A DNA stretch of 9,962 nt from Candidatus Thorarchaeota archaeon (lineage in GTDB: Archaea; Asgardarchaeota; Thorarchaeia; Thorarchaeales; Thorarchaeaceae), in the NCBI GenBank assembly GCA_029855925.1, contig JAGSHP010000167.1:1-9962 (forward strand). Direction: 5' to 3'. Position numbers and translations under genes: made by a program. A model generated the notes under the pieces. The model searched no databases and was not told the DNA's origin. It was given only the letters and a program-made list of their open reading frames with translations. Shown piece after piece: positions 1 to 8,071 of the stretch. Every line of letters starts with the position of its first letter. Within the stretch, counting starts at the first letter, position 1.

Positions 1-363
1 GGTGCAGAGCACCTTTGTCGGCGGGATTGAAGAGTTCTCTCGGGCGAGGAATAGAGGACTGTAGCTCGCCCAGAGTGCCCAGCGTAACTCAGACAGCAAC
101 GGTCTCATGTTATATCGAGTTCCATTTGCCGCGCCATCTCTCCCTAACAATGGCGACTTGCACAAACGTTCCTCTTGACCAAGACTTTGCAAAGATTAAA
201 ATCCATTCGTTCCGTAGGTCAGCAGAACAAATCCCACGTTGCAGGATGCCGCGCGCAAAACCAAGGAGAAGAGGAAAGAAATCTGTTGTGCAGGCAATCC
301 AGTGCTTGCAGATCGGGATTTCGTTTAGTCAAAGGATAATTGAATGTTAGGAGAGAATGAAAG
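1..363. other. Upstream region without a convincing gene
   Basis: I see no gene here that I would defend. The first bases form a small perfect hairpin (GGTGC at 1-5, GCACC at 9-13). A GC-rich 7-bp inverted repeat follows (GGGCGAG at 42-48, CTCGCCC at 65-71). One frame stays open from the left edge (codons from base 2) to a TAG at 62-64. It could be the last 20 residues of an upstream gene, but that is too short to judge. A second frame, open from about 15 to 350, gives a product rich in Ser, Arg and Cys with no recognisable fold, so I reject it. An A/T-rich patch at about 191-204 and another at 319-345 could hold the promoter of the surface-protein gene. Neither is a clean archaeal TATA box. 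Confidence 0.5.
349..356 (+). promoter_or_regulatory. Ribosome binding site of the surface-protein gene
   Basis: The purine run AGGAGAGA ends 7 bases before the ATG at 364 and matches the GGAG core complementary to the 16S rRNA 3' end. It supports the ATG at 364 as the start. The nearby ATG at 357-359 is in a different frame and overlaps the region covered by the ribosome site. Confidence 0.6.
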
Positions 364-3300
364 ATGCGCCGAAAGTATCTGAACATCATCCTGGTCATTT
401 TGATGTTGGTGCTGCCATCTGTGATCAGCATCAACCTCACAAATCACACAGTCACTAGTACTGCACTCGGAAATCCGGTGCCTCCTGAGACTAGCCACCA
501 AGTCTCGGCTGACACTGTAACGCAGCTTGCGCGGACAAATGTCGTGAGCAATCCCTCATTTGAAAGGGACAACATGTGGGGTGAACCTGATTATTACAGT
601 TCCTTCGCGTCAATCTACGCTCATTTGAATTTCTCGTACAAGGACAACGTTCACGGTGGAAGCCAGGCTGCCCGTCTCGAGGGTGCCGCCACAGATCACT
701 CGTCGAATTACGCGTCATTCTACAGGTGGTTTGCACCTGATGAGGGATATCTTGCTGAGAGCCAATCGCTCGACATGTACTATTACATTGATAACCCGGG
801 ACCGATCGACCATGACGCCTACACATATGTCTACATTATCACGACCAACTCAAGTAACAATCGCATTTACCAGTACTACATTCTCAGTTACGGAACATAT
901 AATCCAACGAATGGTAGCATCTCTGCATATTTCATGTTGAATAGCAGTCTGAATGTATGGAACCACTTGTCTAGGAATATCACTCAAGACCTAGTCAGCG
1001 CAATCCCCAGTACAGCCACAGACCTGTCAAGAAGAGTCGAAGCGATTTATGTTGGGGTCTATTCACCCCGAGGCTACAATGACCTGATGTCTGGTGTCTA
1101 TGATGATATCAAAATTCTCAATGGTACCGGGTACGACATAGTCACCAATGGCGACTTTGAGGCCGCATTCGCAAACGGCTGGTACGGGAACCGCAATTCG
1201 CCTGGGCATATCACCTTGTCAACAGATAGCACTGATGGCTACAAGTCCTTGAACCTGTCCTCTGCAACGGTTTACGAGAATCACTATGGCTATGCAGCTA
1301 TATACAAGAACTTCAATACTCCGTCATACGACTACTTCCCCACATCCGAAAACACTGTGACAATTTCATTTGACTGGAAGTACTCAGACATATACAATGG
1401 CGGTGGACAGTATGGACTATGCAGGATAAGAACGCAGAATACTACTGGCACCTACTATCTGTACTACTACTTGGGATACGACAATGATGTGGTCTCAGAC
1501 TCAAACTCATCAGATGAAATAATCATGACGGCGCCCGGTTTCGGGACTAGGGACCAATGGAGGCACTTTTCGATCGACCTGTATGACATTCTGACAGAAG
1601 TGAACTGGTCGAACGTCTCTCTAAGAGAAGTCAGATTCTACGTCGGCACTGGATCCTATGTCAACTCTACTGTTCAACTGCTTGTTGATGCCTTCGAGAT
1701 CAAGACATACACGTTTGGGGACCCGGGATTTGAGACCACGTTTTGGGACACTCCCACAAACCAAATAGCAACTTGGGTTCTATCCAACGGTGACGCCTCA
1801 AGGGTCACGAGGTCTGCAGATAGCCACTCCGGTGATTACTCAGCAAATCTCACTGCCACGGACGGGCAGACATCCAGCATTGCGCGTTACAGCTTCTTTA
1901 CGAGGATCGAGCCCGACACGTTCTTTGACATCTCGTGGAAGATAGCAGAGATGACCGCTTCCCCAACTGATGACATCACTGCAACTGTGTGGCTCTACTT
2001 CGAGGGCGGCTATCAGGTCACCTACTATTTTGCAAAATCGCCAACGATTTCGCTCTCCAATAGTACCTACGAATCACACATAACCGTCAAGGATGTCAAT
2101 ACCACAGGTACATGGATCACGTATCGCTGGAACCTCACAGACCATCTAAATGCCTCATTTGGCCAGCATGTATGGAACCTCACCCAGATTCAGATCAACG
2201 CAGTTGCTGCCTCCGGACAGAACGTCGTGTTCTTGGTGGACGATATTGGTCTCTTCAATGATTTTGCGCCTCCAACTGTCAGCTCAGTGTCACAGAACCC
2301 GGTCGCGCCCATGTACTACGATCCTGTCGATGTCACTGTGGGTGCACAGGATGACAAGTCGGGTGTAGAGACCGTCACGGTCCACTACCGCATATCTGGT
2401 GGTTTATGGACATCTCTGTTGGCAAGCGAGTCAGGTGGGAACTACATTGCGACAATACCCGCACAGGGTTATGGCGAGCTGGTAGAGTACTACATTGAGG
2501 CCACCGACTGGGCAGGTAACACCGTGACCGATGACAATGGAGGAGCATACTACTCCTACACAGTAGGAGATGACGTAGACCCGACAGTATCATTGGACCA
2601 TCCCCTGAATGACACGACCATTACTGGAGAGGTATGGCTCAACGCAACTGCTAGTGATGCGGGGAGCGGAATAGCCTTTGTGACGTTCCAGGTCGATGGA
2701 GTATCGATATACAATGACACCACCGCACCATTTGCATTGCTTTGGAACTCCAGAACTGTCGGCAATGGCTCAAGGACTCTATCGGCTGTCGCATATGATG
2801 TTGCAGGACGCACTACAGAAGACTCTATCACTGTTAATGTGCAGAATGATGTGGCACCACCACAACTCACCGATCTCATTGTCAGTCCGGAGGAACCACT
2901 TTACGGAGAGCCTGTCACGTTCTCCGTCGGCGCACTCGACGTTTCAGGGGTTGAAAACGTCACCATCTTCTACAGGATGAACGGTGGGTCCTGGACCTCT
3001 GCGCTCATGACACAGTCAGGGATACTGTATAGATACACCATACCGGGACAGCCTTACGGGACTGAGGTGGAGTACTACGTTGTTGCATTCGACGTCTTTG
3101 GAACAGCCGATTCCATTGGTTCCAGCTCCAGTCCACTATCGTATGTCGTGACGGATCGAATCGCACCAGTTCTCGGTGTGAGCGGTCCTTCCAACCTAGA
3201 GCCGGTACAGGGTACAGTCTCGTTCCAAGTTTCGGCCTCAGACCTTGGTAGTGGCATTGACAGGGTGGAATTTTCTGTTGATGGAACGCTGGTCGAGTCC

Positions 3301-3567
3301 AAGGCTGGCGGTACGTTCAACTGGAACACTCTGGACTATGAGAATGGCAACCACACCCTGACCTTCACTGCCTATGATGAGGCTGGAAACACTGCGACCT
3401 TCAGCATTGAATATCAGGTCCATAACCCGGTAGGGGTTGAGGGGATCGGAGAGACCCTCTCTTCGATAATTGCACAGTATGGCCTCAGCTTCATACTGGG
3501 AGCCGCGACCGTGGTCATCATCATTGTCGTGATAAAGATCATAGACAAGAAGAGAGGTGGTACATAG
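364..3567 (+). CDS. Secreted, C-terminally anchored multidomain surface protein (three CBM-like modules, four Ig-like domains)
   Basis: This 1067-residue protein has an N-terminal signal segment (basic MRRKY, hydrophobic about residues 6-23). Its single C-terminal membrane helix (about 1040-1060) is followed by a short basic tail (DKKR), so nearly all of it should face outward. Three related modules of about 180-200 residues begin with NPSFE (63), NGDFE (262) and DPGFE (453). Each ends near a D-D/A-x-x-I type strand, the layout of galactose-binding or CBM-like jelly rolls. Four Ig-like domains follow in A-B-A-B order: A at 635-738, B at 739-830, A' at 831-933, B' at 934 to about 1024. The A domains share a VEYY(I/V)xAxD strand. 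The B domains resemble the bacterial Ig family with a VDG turn, an NG turn and an AYDxAG end. I count about 26 N-x-S/T sequons, in keeping with a heavily N-glycosylated archaeal cell-surface protein. Tyr, Asn, Ser and Thr are abundant and no catalytic motif is visible. It may bind glycans or contribute to the surface layer; its ligand is unknown. It looks monocistronic, with its own ribosome site and a terminator-like hairpin behind it. Confidence 0.85.
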   Translation: MRRKYLNIILVILMLVLPSVISINLTNHTVTSTALGNPVPPETSHQVSADTVTQLARTNVVSNPSFERDNMWGEPDYYSSFASIYAHLNFSYKDNVHGGSQAARLEGAATDHSSNYASFYRWFAPDEGYLAESQSLDMYYYIDNPGPIDHDAYTYVYIITTNSSNNRIYQYYILSYGTYNPTNGSISAYFMLNSSLNVWNHLSRNITQDLVSAIPSTATDLSRRVEAIYVGVYSPRGYNDLMSGVYDDIKILNGTGYDIVTNGDFEAAFANGWYGNRNSPGHITLSTDSTDGYKSLNLSSATVYENHYGYAAIYKNFNTPSYDYFPTSENTVTISFDWKYSDIYNGGGQYGLCRIRTQNTTGTYYLYYYLGYDNDVVSDSNSSDEIIMTAPGFGTRDQWRHFSIDLYDILTEVNWSNVSLREVRFYVGTGSYVNSTVQLLVDAFEIKTYTFGDPGFETTFWDTPTNQIATWVLSNGDASRVTRSADSHSGDYSANLTATDGQTSSIARYSFFTRIEPDTFFDISWKIAEMTASPTDDITATVWLYFEGGYQVTYYFAKSPTISLSNSTYESHITVKDVNTTGTWITYRWNLTDHLNASFGQHVWNLTQIQINAVAASGQNVVFLVDDIGLFNDFAPPTVSSVSQNPVAPMYYDPVDVTVGAQDDKSGVETVTVHYRISGGLWTSLLASESGGNYIATIPAQGYGELVEYYIEATDWAGNTVTDDNGGAYYSYTVGDDVDPTVSLDHPLNDTTITGEVWLNATASDAGSGIAFVTFQVDGVSIYNDTTAPFALLWNSRTVGNGSRTLSAVAYDVAGRTTEDSITVNVQNDVAPPQLTDLIVSPEEPLYGEPVTFSVGALDVSGVENVTIFYRMNGGSWTSALMTQSGILYRYTIPGQPYGTEVEYYVVAFDVFGTADSIGSSSSPLSYVVTDRIAPVLGVSGPSNLEPVQGTVSFQVSASDLGSGIDRVEFSVDGTLVESKAGGTFNWNTLDYENGNHTLTFTAYDEAGNTATFSIEYQVHNPVGVEGIGETLSSIIAQYGLSFILGAATVVIIIVVIKIIDKKRGGT

Positions 3568-3582
3568 AGATCCACAGTTGAA

Positions 3583-3625
3583 TGATGAGGTCTTGGCACC
3601 TCATCAACACTTCTTTTTTATTTTT
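3583..3625 (+). terminator. Hairpin plus T-rich tract after the surface-protein gene
   Basis: A perfect 9-bp stem (TGATGAGGT at 3583-3591, ACCTCATCA at 3598-3606) encloses a 6-base loop. About four bases later comes a T-rich run (3611-3625, interrupted by one C and one A). It begins 15 bases after the TAG at 3565-3567. The form is that of a bacterial intrinsic terminator. In archaea the T-run alone usually suffices, so the hairpin may instead protect the mRNA 3' end. It separates the surface-protein gene from mutL. Confidence 0.7.
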
Positions 3626-3658
3626 CATGAATGTCAGACCATAGACGGTCAGCCTTGT

Positions 3659-3690
3659 TGCATTCCGATGCATTCAAGTTAATAGCATAG
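3659..3690 (+). promoter_or_regulatory. Possible promoter/operator of mutL
   Basis: A direct repeat of TGCATTC (3659-3665 and 3669-3675, ten bases apart, one helical turn) runs straight into an A/T-rich stretch (about 3676-3690) that could serve as a weak TATA element. A start of transcription some 25 bases downstream would leave a leader of about 25-35 bases before the mutL GTG. This is suggestive only; the A/T stretch fits the archaeal TATA consensus poorly. Confidence 0.3.
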
Positions 3691-3721
3691 CATCATCAGT
3701 ACCGAAGTGATTCACAGTAAC

Positions 3722-3727
3722 AGAGGT
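3722..3727 (+). promoter_or_regulatory. Ribosome binding site that decides the mutL GTG start
   Basis: AGAGGT lies 7 bases before the GTG at 3735 and matches the GGAGGT consensus well. The residues coded from this GTG (start MGRIRRLDDDLIALISAGEV) align with the usual first residues of MutL. Together they support the GTG start. Confidence 0.55.
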
Positions 3728-3734
3728 CTCGATA

Positions 3735-5537
3735 GTGGGTCGAATAAGACGGTTGGATGATGACCTGATTGCCCTGATCTCCGCAGGCGAGGTGATCGAG
3801 GGACCGTTCTCTGTAGTGAAAGAACTAGTAGAGAACTCCCTAGACGCAGGCGCCACATCTATTGACATTGAGATAACAGGGGGAGGCATTGACAGAATAG
3901 TCGTGTCGGACAATGGAAGCGGAATCCTGCGAGAGGACTGCACCGTGTGCCTCGAGAGGTATGCAACGAGCAAGATAGCGACACGCGACGACATCGAGGG
4001 CATCAAGACCTACGGCTTTCGCGGTGAGGCTCTTGCAAGCATTGCATCCATTGCAGATGTGAGGATCGTCACACGAGCAGCTGAGGAGACCACCGGAACC
4101 GAGCTCATTGCACGCGCAGGAGAACGACCCGCAATCAGAGAGGCATCACGACCGGCTGGTACGACTGTAGAGGTGACCGACCTCTTTGCTAGGGTGCCCG
4201 CCAGAAGAAAGCACCTTGCAGGTCCAAAGACCGAGGCGCAACGCGTCATGGATGTGGTCATGCGTCACGCCGCTGTCCGAAATGACATTGGCTTTCGACT
4301 GACCCGGGACGGCGAGACCGTCATCGACTGCCCAGCAGAGCAGTCACGTCGGGACCGCCTCACGTATCTGTGGGGAACACAGATTGCCGGGATGATCATT
4401 GACGTGGACTATACTCTTGACGATACTCGTGTCGAGGGGATCATCATTCGCCCACCAATGTCAAGAGGGAGCCGCAACAGAGAGTACTTCTCAATACTGA
4501 GGAGACCGATCGAGGACAATCGACTGAGCCGTGCAGTAGAGAGCGCATACTCGACACTACTGATGCGAGGGAGATATCCTGCCTGCGTTCTTGACATCAC
4601 AGTGGATGTGAATAGCGTTGATGCAAATGTGCATCCCACAAAGCGCGAGGTCAGGATCACGGACATGGACCATGTTGTTCAGGCCGTCCAGCTTGCGGTT
4701 GCCAATGCGCTCAGGCAGGACACGCCACCAGAAACCACCGCAAGTCTGGAGGACTTTATCCCCGAGAGAACAACTGAAACACTTGGTCTCACCCGTGGAG
4801 AGACAGGATCTCACGGCGGAACCGCTGAGGACTCGCATCGGGTCGGAGAACCAGTGGCACCAAGCGACGAGGTCAGGCCATCTGTTGAGAGCAGGATTCT
4901 TGAGGAGGAAGCCTCCGCTCCTGCGGACCGCGAATCAGTGCACATCGACCCGCTGGGAGGTACGTTCAAGATCGTGGGACAAGTGAAGAACGTATTCATC
5001 CTACTCGAGTTCGAGGACGCGCTCGTAGTCATAGACCAGCACGCAGCTCATGAACGGGTCATGTATGAGCGATTCCGCAGGCAAGTGAATGATGGTACTG
5101 TCACGGTGCAGGAACTCCTTGAACCAATCGTTCTGGAGATGAGCCCCGATGACGCCGAGCGTATCGTAGCAATGAAGGATAGTCTTGAGAGAGTGGGATT
5201 CTCGGTGGAAGCATTTGGCCCCAGGGAGGTCATCGTACATGCCGTTCCTGATATTCTCGGGCACCAGATCTCTGAGAGAGAGCTCATCGGTCTCATGGAT
5301 GAGATTCTAGAAGTGGGACAGGACCAGCCGGTTGAGCATTTCATGGACGAGCTTGTCAAGTTGACAGCGTGCCACAATGCCATCAGGGCGGGTCAGGCAT
5401 TGAACAGAGAGGAGATACGACGGCTACTTGATGAGATGGCTGAAACCCCGAACAGGTACAACTGCCCTCATGGACGACCAACAATGATACGCATCACGTA
5501 CGACGAGCTTGACCGCAGATTCAAACGAATCGTCTGA
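3735..5537 (+). CDS. mutL: DNA mismatch repair protein MutL (ATPase and endonuclease)
   Basis: This 600-residue protein is full length for MutL. The N-terminal GHKL ATPase shows its motifs in order: ISAGEV (15-20), ELVENSLDAGA with catalytic Glu33 and Mg-binding Asn34, DNGSGI (59-64), ATSKI (77-81) and GFRGEAL (94-100). A transducer domain reaches about residue 335. A poorly conserved acidic, Pro-containing linker follows (about 340-410), then the C-terminal dimerisation domain. That domain has the metal-dependent nicking motif DQHA-x2-E-x4-E (434-445), the companion A-C-H at 545-547 and CPHGRP (577-582). This is the nicking type, as in Bacillus MutL and eukaryotic PMS2, not the nuclease-free E. 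coli type. QELLEP (459-464) fits the QxxLxP sliding-clamp contact known in MutL homologues. The protein would be recruited by MutS to nick the strand carrying the mismatch. No mutS lies in the window. The gene seems to stand alone, with GTG as start. Confidence 0.96.
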   Translation: MGRIRRLDDDLIALISAGEVIEGPFSVVKELVENSLDAGATSIDIEITGGGIDRIVVSDNGSGILREDCTVCLERYATSKIATRDDIEGIKTYGFRGEALASIASIADVRIVTRAAEETTGTELIARAGERPAIREASRPAGTTVEVTDLFARVPARRKHLAGPKTEAQRVMDVVMRHAAVRNDIGFRLTRDGETVIDCPAEQSRRDRLTYLWGTQIAGMIIDVDYTLDDTRVEGIIIRPPMSRGSRNREYFSILRRPIEDNRLSRAVESAYSTLLMRGRYPACVLDITVDVNSVDANVHPTKREVRITDMDHVVQAVQLAVANALRQDTPPETTASLEDFIPERTTETLGLTRGETGSHGGTAEDSHRVGEPVAPSDEVRPSVESRILEEEASAPADRESVHIDPLGGTFKIVGQVKNVFILLEFEDALVVIDQHAAHERVMYERFRRQVNDGTVTVQELLEPIVLEMSPDDAERIVAMKDSLERVGFSVEAFGPREVIVHAVPDILGHQISERELIGLMDEILEVGQDQPVEHFMDELVKLTACHNAIRAGQALNREEIRRLLDEMAETPNRYNCPHGRPTMIRITYDELDRRFKRIV

Positions 5538-5558
5538 TGGAGCACTTGAATCTCGAAT

Positions 5559-5590
5559 GCATTTTATTTCAGACGTGACCATAAGATTAT
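5559..5590 (+). promoter_or_regulatory. T-rich element and possible promoter before the GRE operon
   Basis: ATTTTATTT at 5561-5569, about 24 bases past the mutL stop, could end mutL transcription by a T-run without a hairpin. It could equally be an A/T promoter box. A second A/T patch, ATAAGATTAT (5581-5590), would place a transcript start inside the following repeat cluster, which would then work as an operator or as leader RNA. The sequence alone does not separate these uses. Confidence 0.35.
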
Positions 5591-5646
5591 TCAGACCCTT
5601 CAGGTCTTGAATTCAGGTCAAACATAGACCTGGCCATTTGTGGCCA
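5591..5646 (+). repeat. Cluster of GGTC/GACC inverted and direct repeats ahead of the GRE gene
   Basis: Three short dyads lie end to end. Dyad 1 is AGACC (5593-5597) with GGTCT (5603-5607). Dyad 2 is CAGGTC (5614-5619) with GACCTG (5627-5632) around a 7-base spacer. Dyad 3 is TGGCCA (5635-5640 region) repeated as TGGCCA just before AAGCG, with a TTTG loop. In addition TTCAGGTC occurs twice in the same direction (5599-5606 and 5612-5619), 13 bases apart. The reuse of one half-site (GGTC) in several orientations is typical of a dimeric repressor or activator site. The same bases could fold as consecutive leader hairpins. They end 25 bases before the proposed TTG start. Confidence 0.5.
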
Positions 5647-5671
5647 AGCGTGCCACTCTGGATGTGATACG

Positions 5672-8071
5672 TTGACAATCGAAGACTCCAGACCAAGCTC
5701 TGTGCAGATCTGGTCCCCCTCGGACCAACTCCCCGAGAGAATCAGAAAGCTACGGGAGCACTTCTACTCTTTCGACAAGCGTAAGGAAACCAATGAGCCC
5801 ATCGCGTTCACCACAGGTACCGAGTGGGACGAGCTATACTCATTTCATGACTGGGCCAACGAGCCCGCCATCTATCAGTTTCTTCCATCAATTGATGGGA
5901 CCTTCAAGGCAATGGCTGTAAAGGTCGACCTTCCCGAGGACTATTGGGAACACGGGCTCGCAATGAGGCGAGCGATCTTCTTCTACGAGGCGATGGTCCA
6001 CTACATGCCAACGATAATACTTAACGGCGAACTCATCGTTGGTTTCAACTTCAACACGGCACTGTCGAAGTCTCTCAACAAGGCGGAGACCAAGAAACGC
6101 AACAAGGAGATGGAGAAGTGGTTCAAGGAGGCTGCGCGACTCTCAAGACTGGGGATTGGGACAGCCTCTGCCGCACCGGGACACATCATTCCGAACTATG
6201 CCAAGGTCCTGAGGATCGGCATGAAAGGTATCGTCGAGGAGTATGAGGAGATCAAGAGGGGAAAGACCTCCGCAGAACATAGGGAGTTCATCGATGCACT
6301 GATTCTCAGTCTTGAGGGTGCGCGTGACCTCAGCCTGCGCTACGCACAGAAGGCGGAAGAACTGGCAGCGGACGAGACCGATCAGGTGAGGCGTGGAGAA
6401 CTCGAGGAGATCGCACGAATCTGCAGAAAGGTCCCGTGGGAGCCGGCTGAGACCTTCTGGGAGGCGTTACAGTCACTGTGGATAACGCACATGCTTGTGA
6501 TGGCTGCAGAGTCATACCCGGGTGCGGGGTTGTCACACGGACGCTGGGACCAGTATCTATACCCGTTCTACAGACACAGCATTGACAGCGGAGAACTGAC
6601 CCGCGAACAGGCAAAGGAACTTCTGGAGTGTTACTGGATTAAACACAATTATGCTTACGACTTTCAGGGACGCCTCGGAATAAATCAGGGTATCAACTCC
6701 AGTTTTGGTCAGCTCATCACTCTGGGTGGATGCGGACCGAATGGTGAAGACCTGACAAACGACCTCACATGGCTTGCCCTCGAGGTCATCGAAGAGATGA
6801 ACCTACTGGAGCCCAAACCGAATATTCGACTTCACAGAAACGTATCACAAGAGTTTCTGACCCGCGTTGCTGAGATCTTGGCTAAGGCACAAGGCTCGCC
6901 GTTCCTGTTGAACTTTGACGAGCACAGTATTGAGGGTCTTGTCTGGGAGGGCATTCCCAGAGAAGAGGCATGGGACTATGGAATCGTAGGCTGTCTTGAG
7001 AACACAATGCAGGGAAAGGACAGGTCAGGGACCGTGGACGTGAATATCAACCTCGTGAAGGCAGTCGAGCTTGCCCTCAACGACGGCAAGGACATGGCCA
7101 CTGGAGAACAGGTCGGACCCCGGACGGGCGACCCTCTGACGTTCAAGTCGTATGAACAGTTCCTGCATGCCGTGGAGACCCAGCTCAAGGCACTGATCAA
7201 GTTGCTCGTCGACTGTGGTGCCAAGGCAGATACCCTCAGAGCAAAGTACCAACCAACACCATACCTCAGTGCTCTGATGGACGGATGTGCAGAACGCGGA
7301 AAGGACGTCAATGAGGGTGGGACAGACTGGAACTTCATCACCCTCGAGGGGATGGGTATTGCCACCTTGGCTGATTCTGTCGCTGCTGTCAAGAAGATGG
7401 TCTATGAGGACAAGCGACTTACAATGGACAAACTCATGAAGGCGATCCATGCCAACTATGAGGGTTACGAGGACGTGCGACAGCTGCTCAAGACTCGCGC
7501 TCCGAAGTTCGGTAATGACGATGACTATGCAGATGAGGTCGCGCGACATCTGTCCACCTTCTGGGCGAAGGAGACCTTCAAACACAAGAGCCCATACACA
7601 GGGCGCCGGTTCCGAGCAGGATACCTCAGCTGGAACTACTACGTTCCACTTGCACCATTGACCGCTGCCACACCCGACGGCAGAAGACGCGGAGAGTTCA
7701 TGTCGGGCGGAGTCGGCGCAGTACAGGGAATGGACAAGAAAGGGCCGACTGCATCCATCAGGTCCGTCGGCAAACTTGGTCTCGAGACCGTTCCCAATGG
7801 TGCTTCGCACACGATCACACTCAGTCCCTCAATGGTGAGAACCCCTGAGCACATACAGAAGCTGGCGGCTCTCCTCAGGGCGTATATTGAGGCTGGAGGA
7901 ACTGCGCTGCAGACGAACATAATCGATGCAGCAACCCTCAGAGCAGCACAAAAGGACCCCGATGCCTACTCCAACCTGCTGGTACGAGTCACGGGATACA
8001 ATGCGTACTTCACGCAGATTGGGAGAGAGCTTCAGGAAGAGATCATTGCAAGGACGGAGCATAGTCTCTGA
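5672..8071 (+). CDS. Glycyl radical enzyme of the PFL/diol-dehydratase superfamily, substrate unknown
   Basis: This 799-residue protein matches the usual length of glycyl radical enzymes (GREs), which open C-C, C-O or C-N bonds anaerobically. The radical loop RVTGYNAYF puts the radical Gly at 775, 24 residues from the end. The active-site loop is GCLENTMQG with thiyl Cys441 and Glu443. Other family landmarks are HGRWDQYLYPFY, LGG (351-353), PKPNIRLH, NFDEH (414-418) and TPDGR (667-671). The Cys-x-Glu pattern is shared with diol dehydratases, choline and isethionate lyases, hydroxyproline dehydratase and arylacetate decarboxylases. Pyruvate formate-lyase has two adjacent Cys instead, so I reject that name. 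Leu between Cys and Glu, Phe in the usual N-D-E stretch, and ALQTN where most members read Q-x-N are departures from the patterns I know. The TTG start is preceded by GGATGTGAT (5660-5668). An in-frame GTG at 5702 is a weaker alternative. It heads an operon with its activase. It needs strictly anoxic cytoplasm. Family sure, substrate open. Confidence 0.93.
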   Translation: MTIEDSRPSSVQIWSPSDQLPERIRKLREHFYSFDKRKETNEPIAFTTGTEWDELYSFHDWANEPAIYQFLPSIDGTFKAMAVKVDLPEDYWEHGLAMRRAIFFYEAMVHYMPTIILNGELIVGFNFNTALSKSLNKAETKKRNKEMEKWFKEAARLSRLGIGTASAAPGHIIPNYAKVLRIGMKGIVEEYEEIKRGKTSAEHREFIDALILSLEGARDLSLRYAQKAEELAADETDQVRRGELEEIARICRKVPWEPAETFWEALQSLWITHMLVMAAESYPGAGLSHGRWDQYLYPFYRHSIDSGELTREQAKELLECYWIKHNYAYDFQGRLGINQGINSSFGQLITLGGCGPNGEDLTNDLTWLALEVIEEMNLLEPKPNIRLHRNVSQEFLTRVAEILAKAQGSPFLLNFDEHSIEGLVWEGIPREEAWDYGIVGCLENTMQGKDRSGTVDVNINLVKAVELALNDGKDMATGEQVGPRTGDPLTFKSYEQFLHAVETQLKALIKLLVDCGAKADTLRAKYQPTPYLSALMDGCAERGKDVNEGGTDWNFITLEGMGIATLADSVAAVKKMVYEDKRLTMDKLMKAIHANYEGYEDVRQLLKTRAPKFGNDDDYADEVARHLSTFWAKETFKHKSPYTGRRFRAGYLSWNYYVPLAPLTAATPDGRRRGEFMSGGVGAVQGMDKKGPTASIRSVGKLGLETVPNGASHTITLSPSMVRTPEHIQKLAALLRAYIEAGGTALQTNIIDAATLRAAQKDPDAYSNLLVRVTGYNAYFTQIGRELQEEIIARTEHSL

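Noticed and set aside
15..350. Open frame of 111 codons on the + strand before the surface-protein gene
   Set aside because: It starts at a TTG with no ribosome site and its product is rich in Ser, Arg and Cys without any recognisable pattern. The region's A/T-rich patches look intergenic.
5635..5646. TGGCCA-TTTG-TGGCCA as a terminator of mutL
   Set aside because: The stem is only 6 bp, no T-run follows, and it lies close to the GRE start, where a leader or operator role is more likely.
7025..7810. Long antisense open frame (261 codons) within the GRE gene
   Set aside because: It lies wholly opposite a well-conserved GRE coding region. Its product is Cys/His/Ser-rich and shows no family motif. 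It arises from the codon usage of the sense gene.
5672..8071. Naming the GRE pyruvate formate-lyase
   Set aside because: Pyruvate formate-lyase uses two adjacent Cys. Here there is one Cys followed by Leu-Glu, the layout of other GRE classes.
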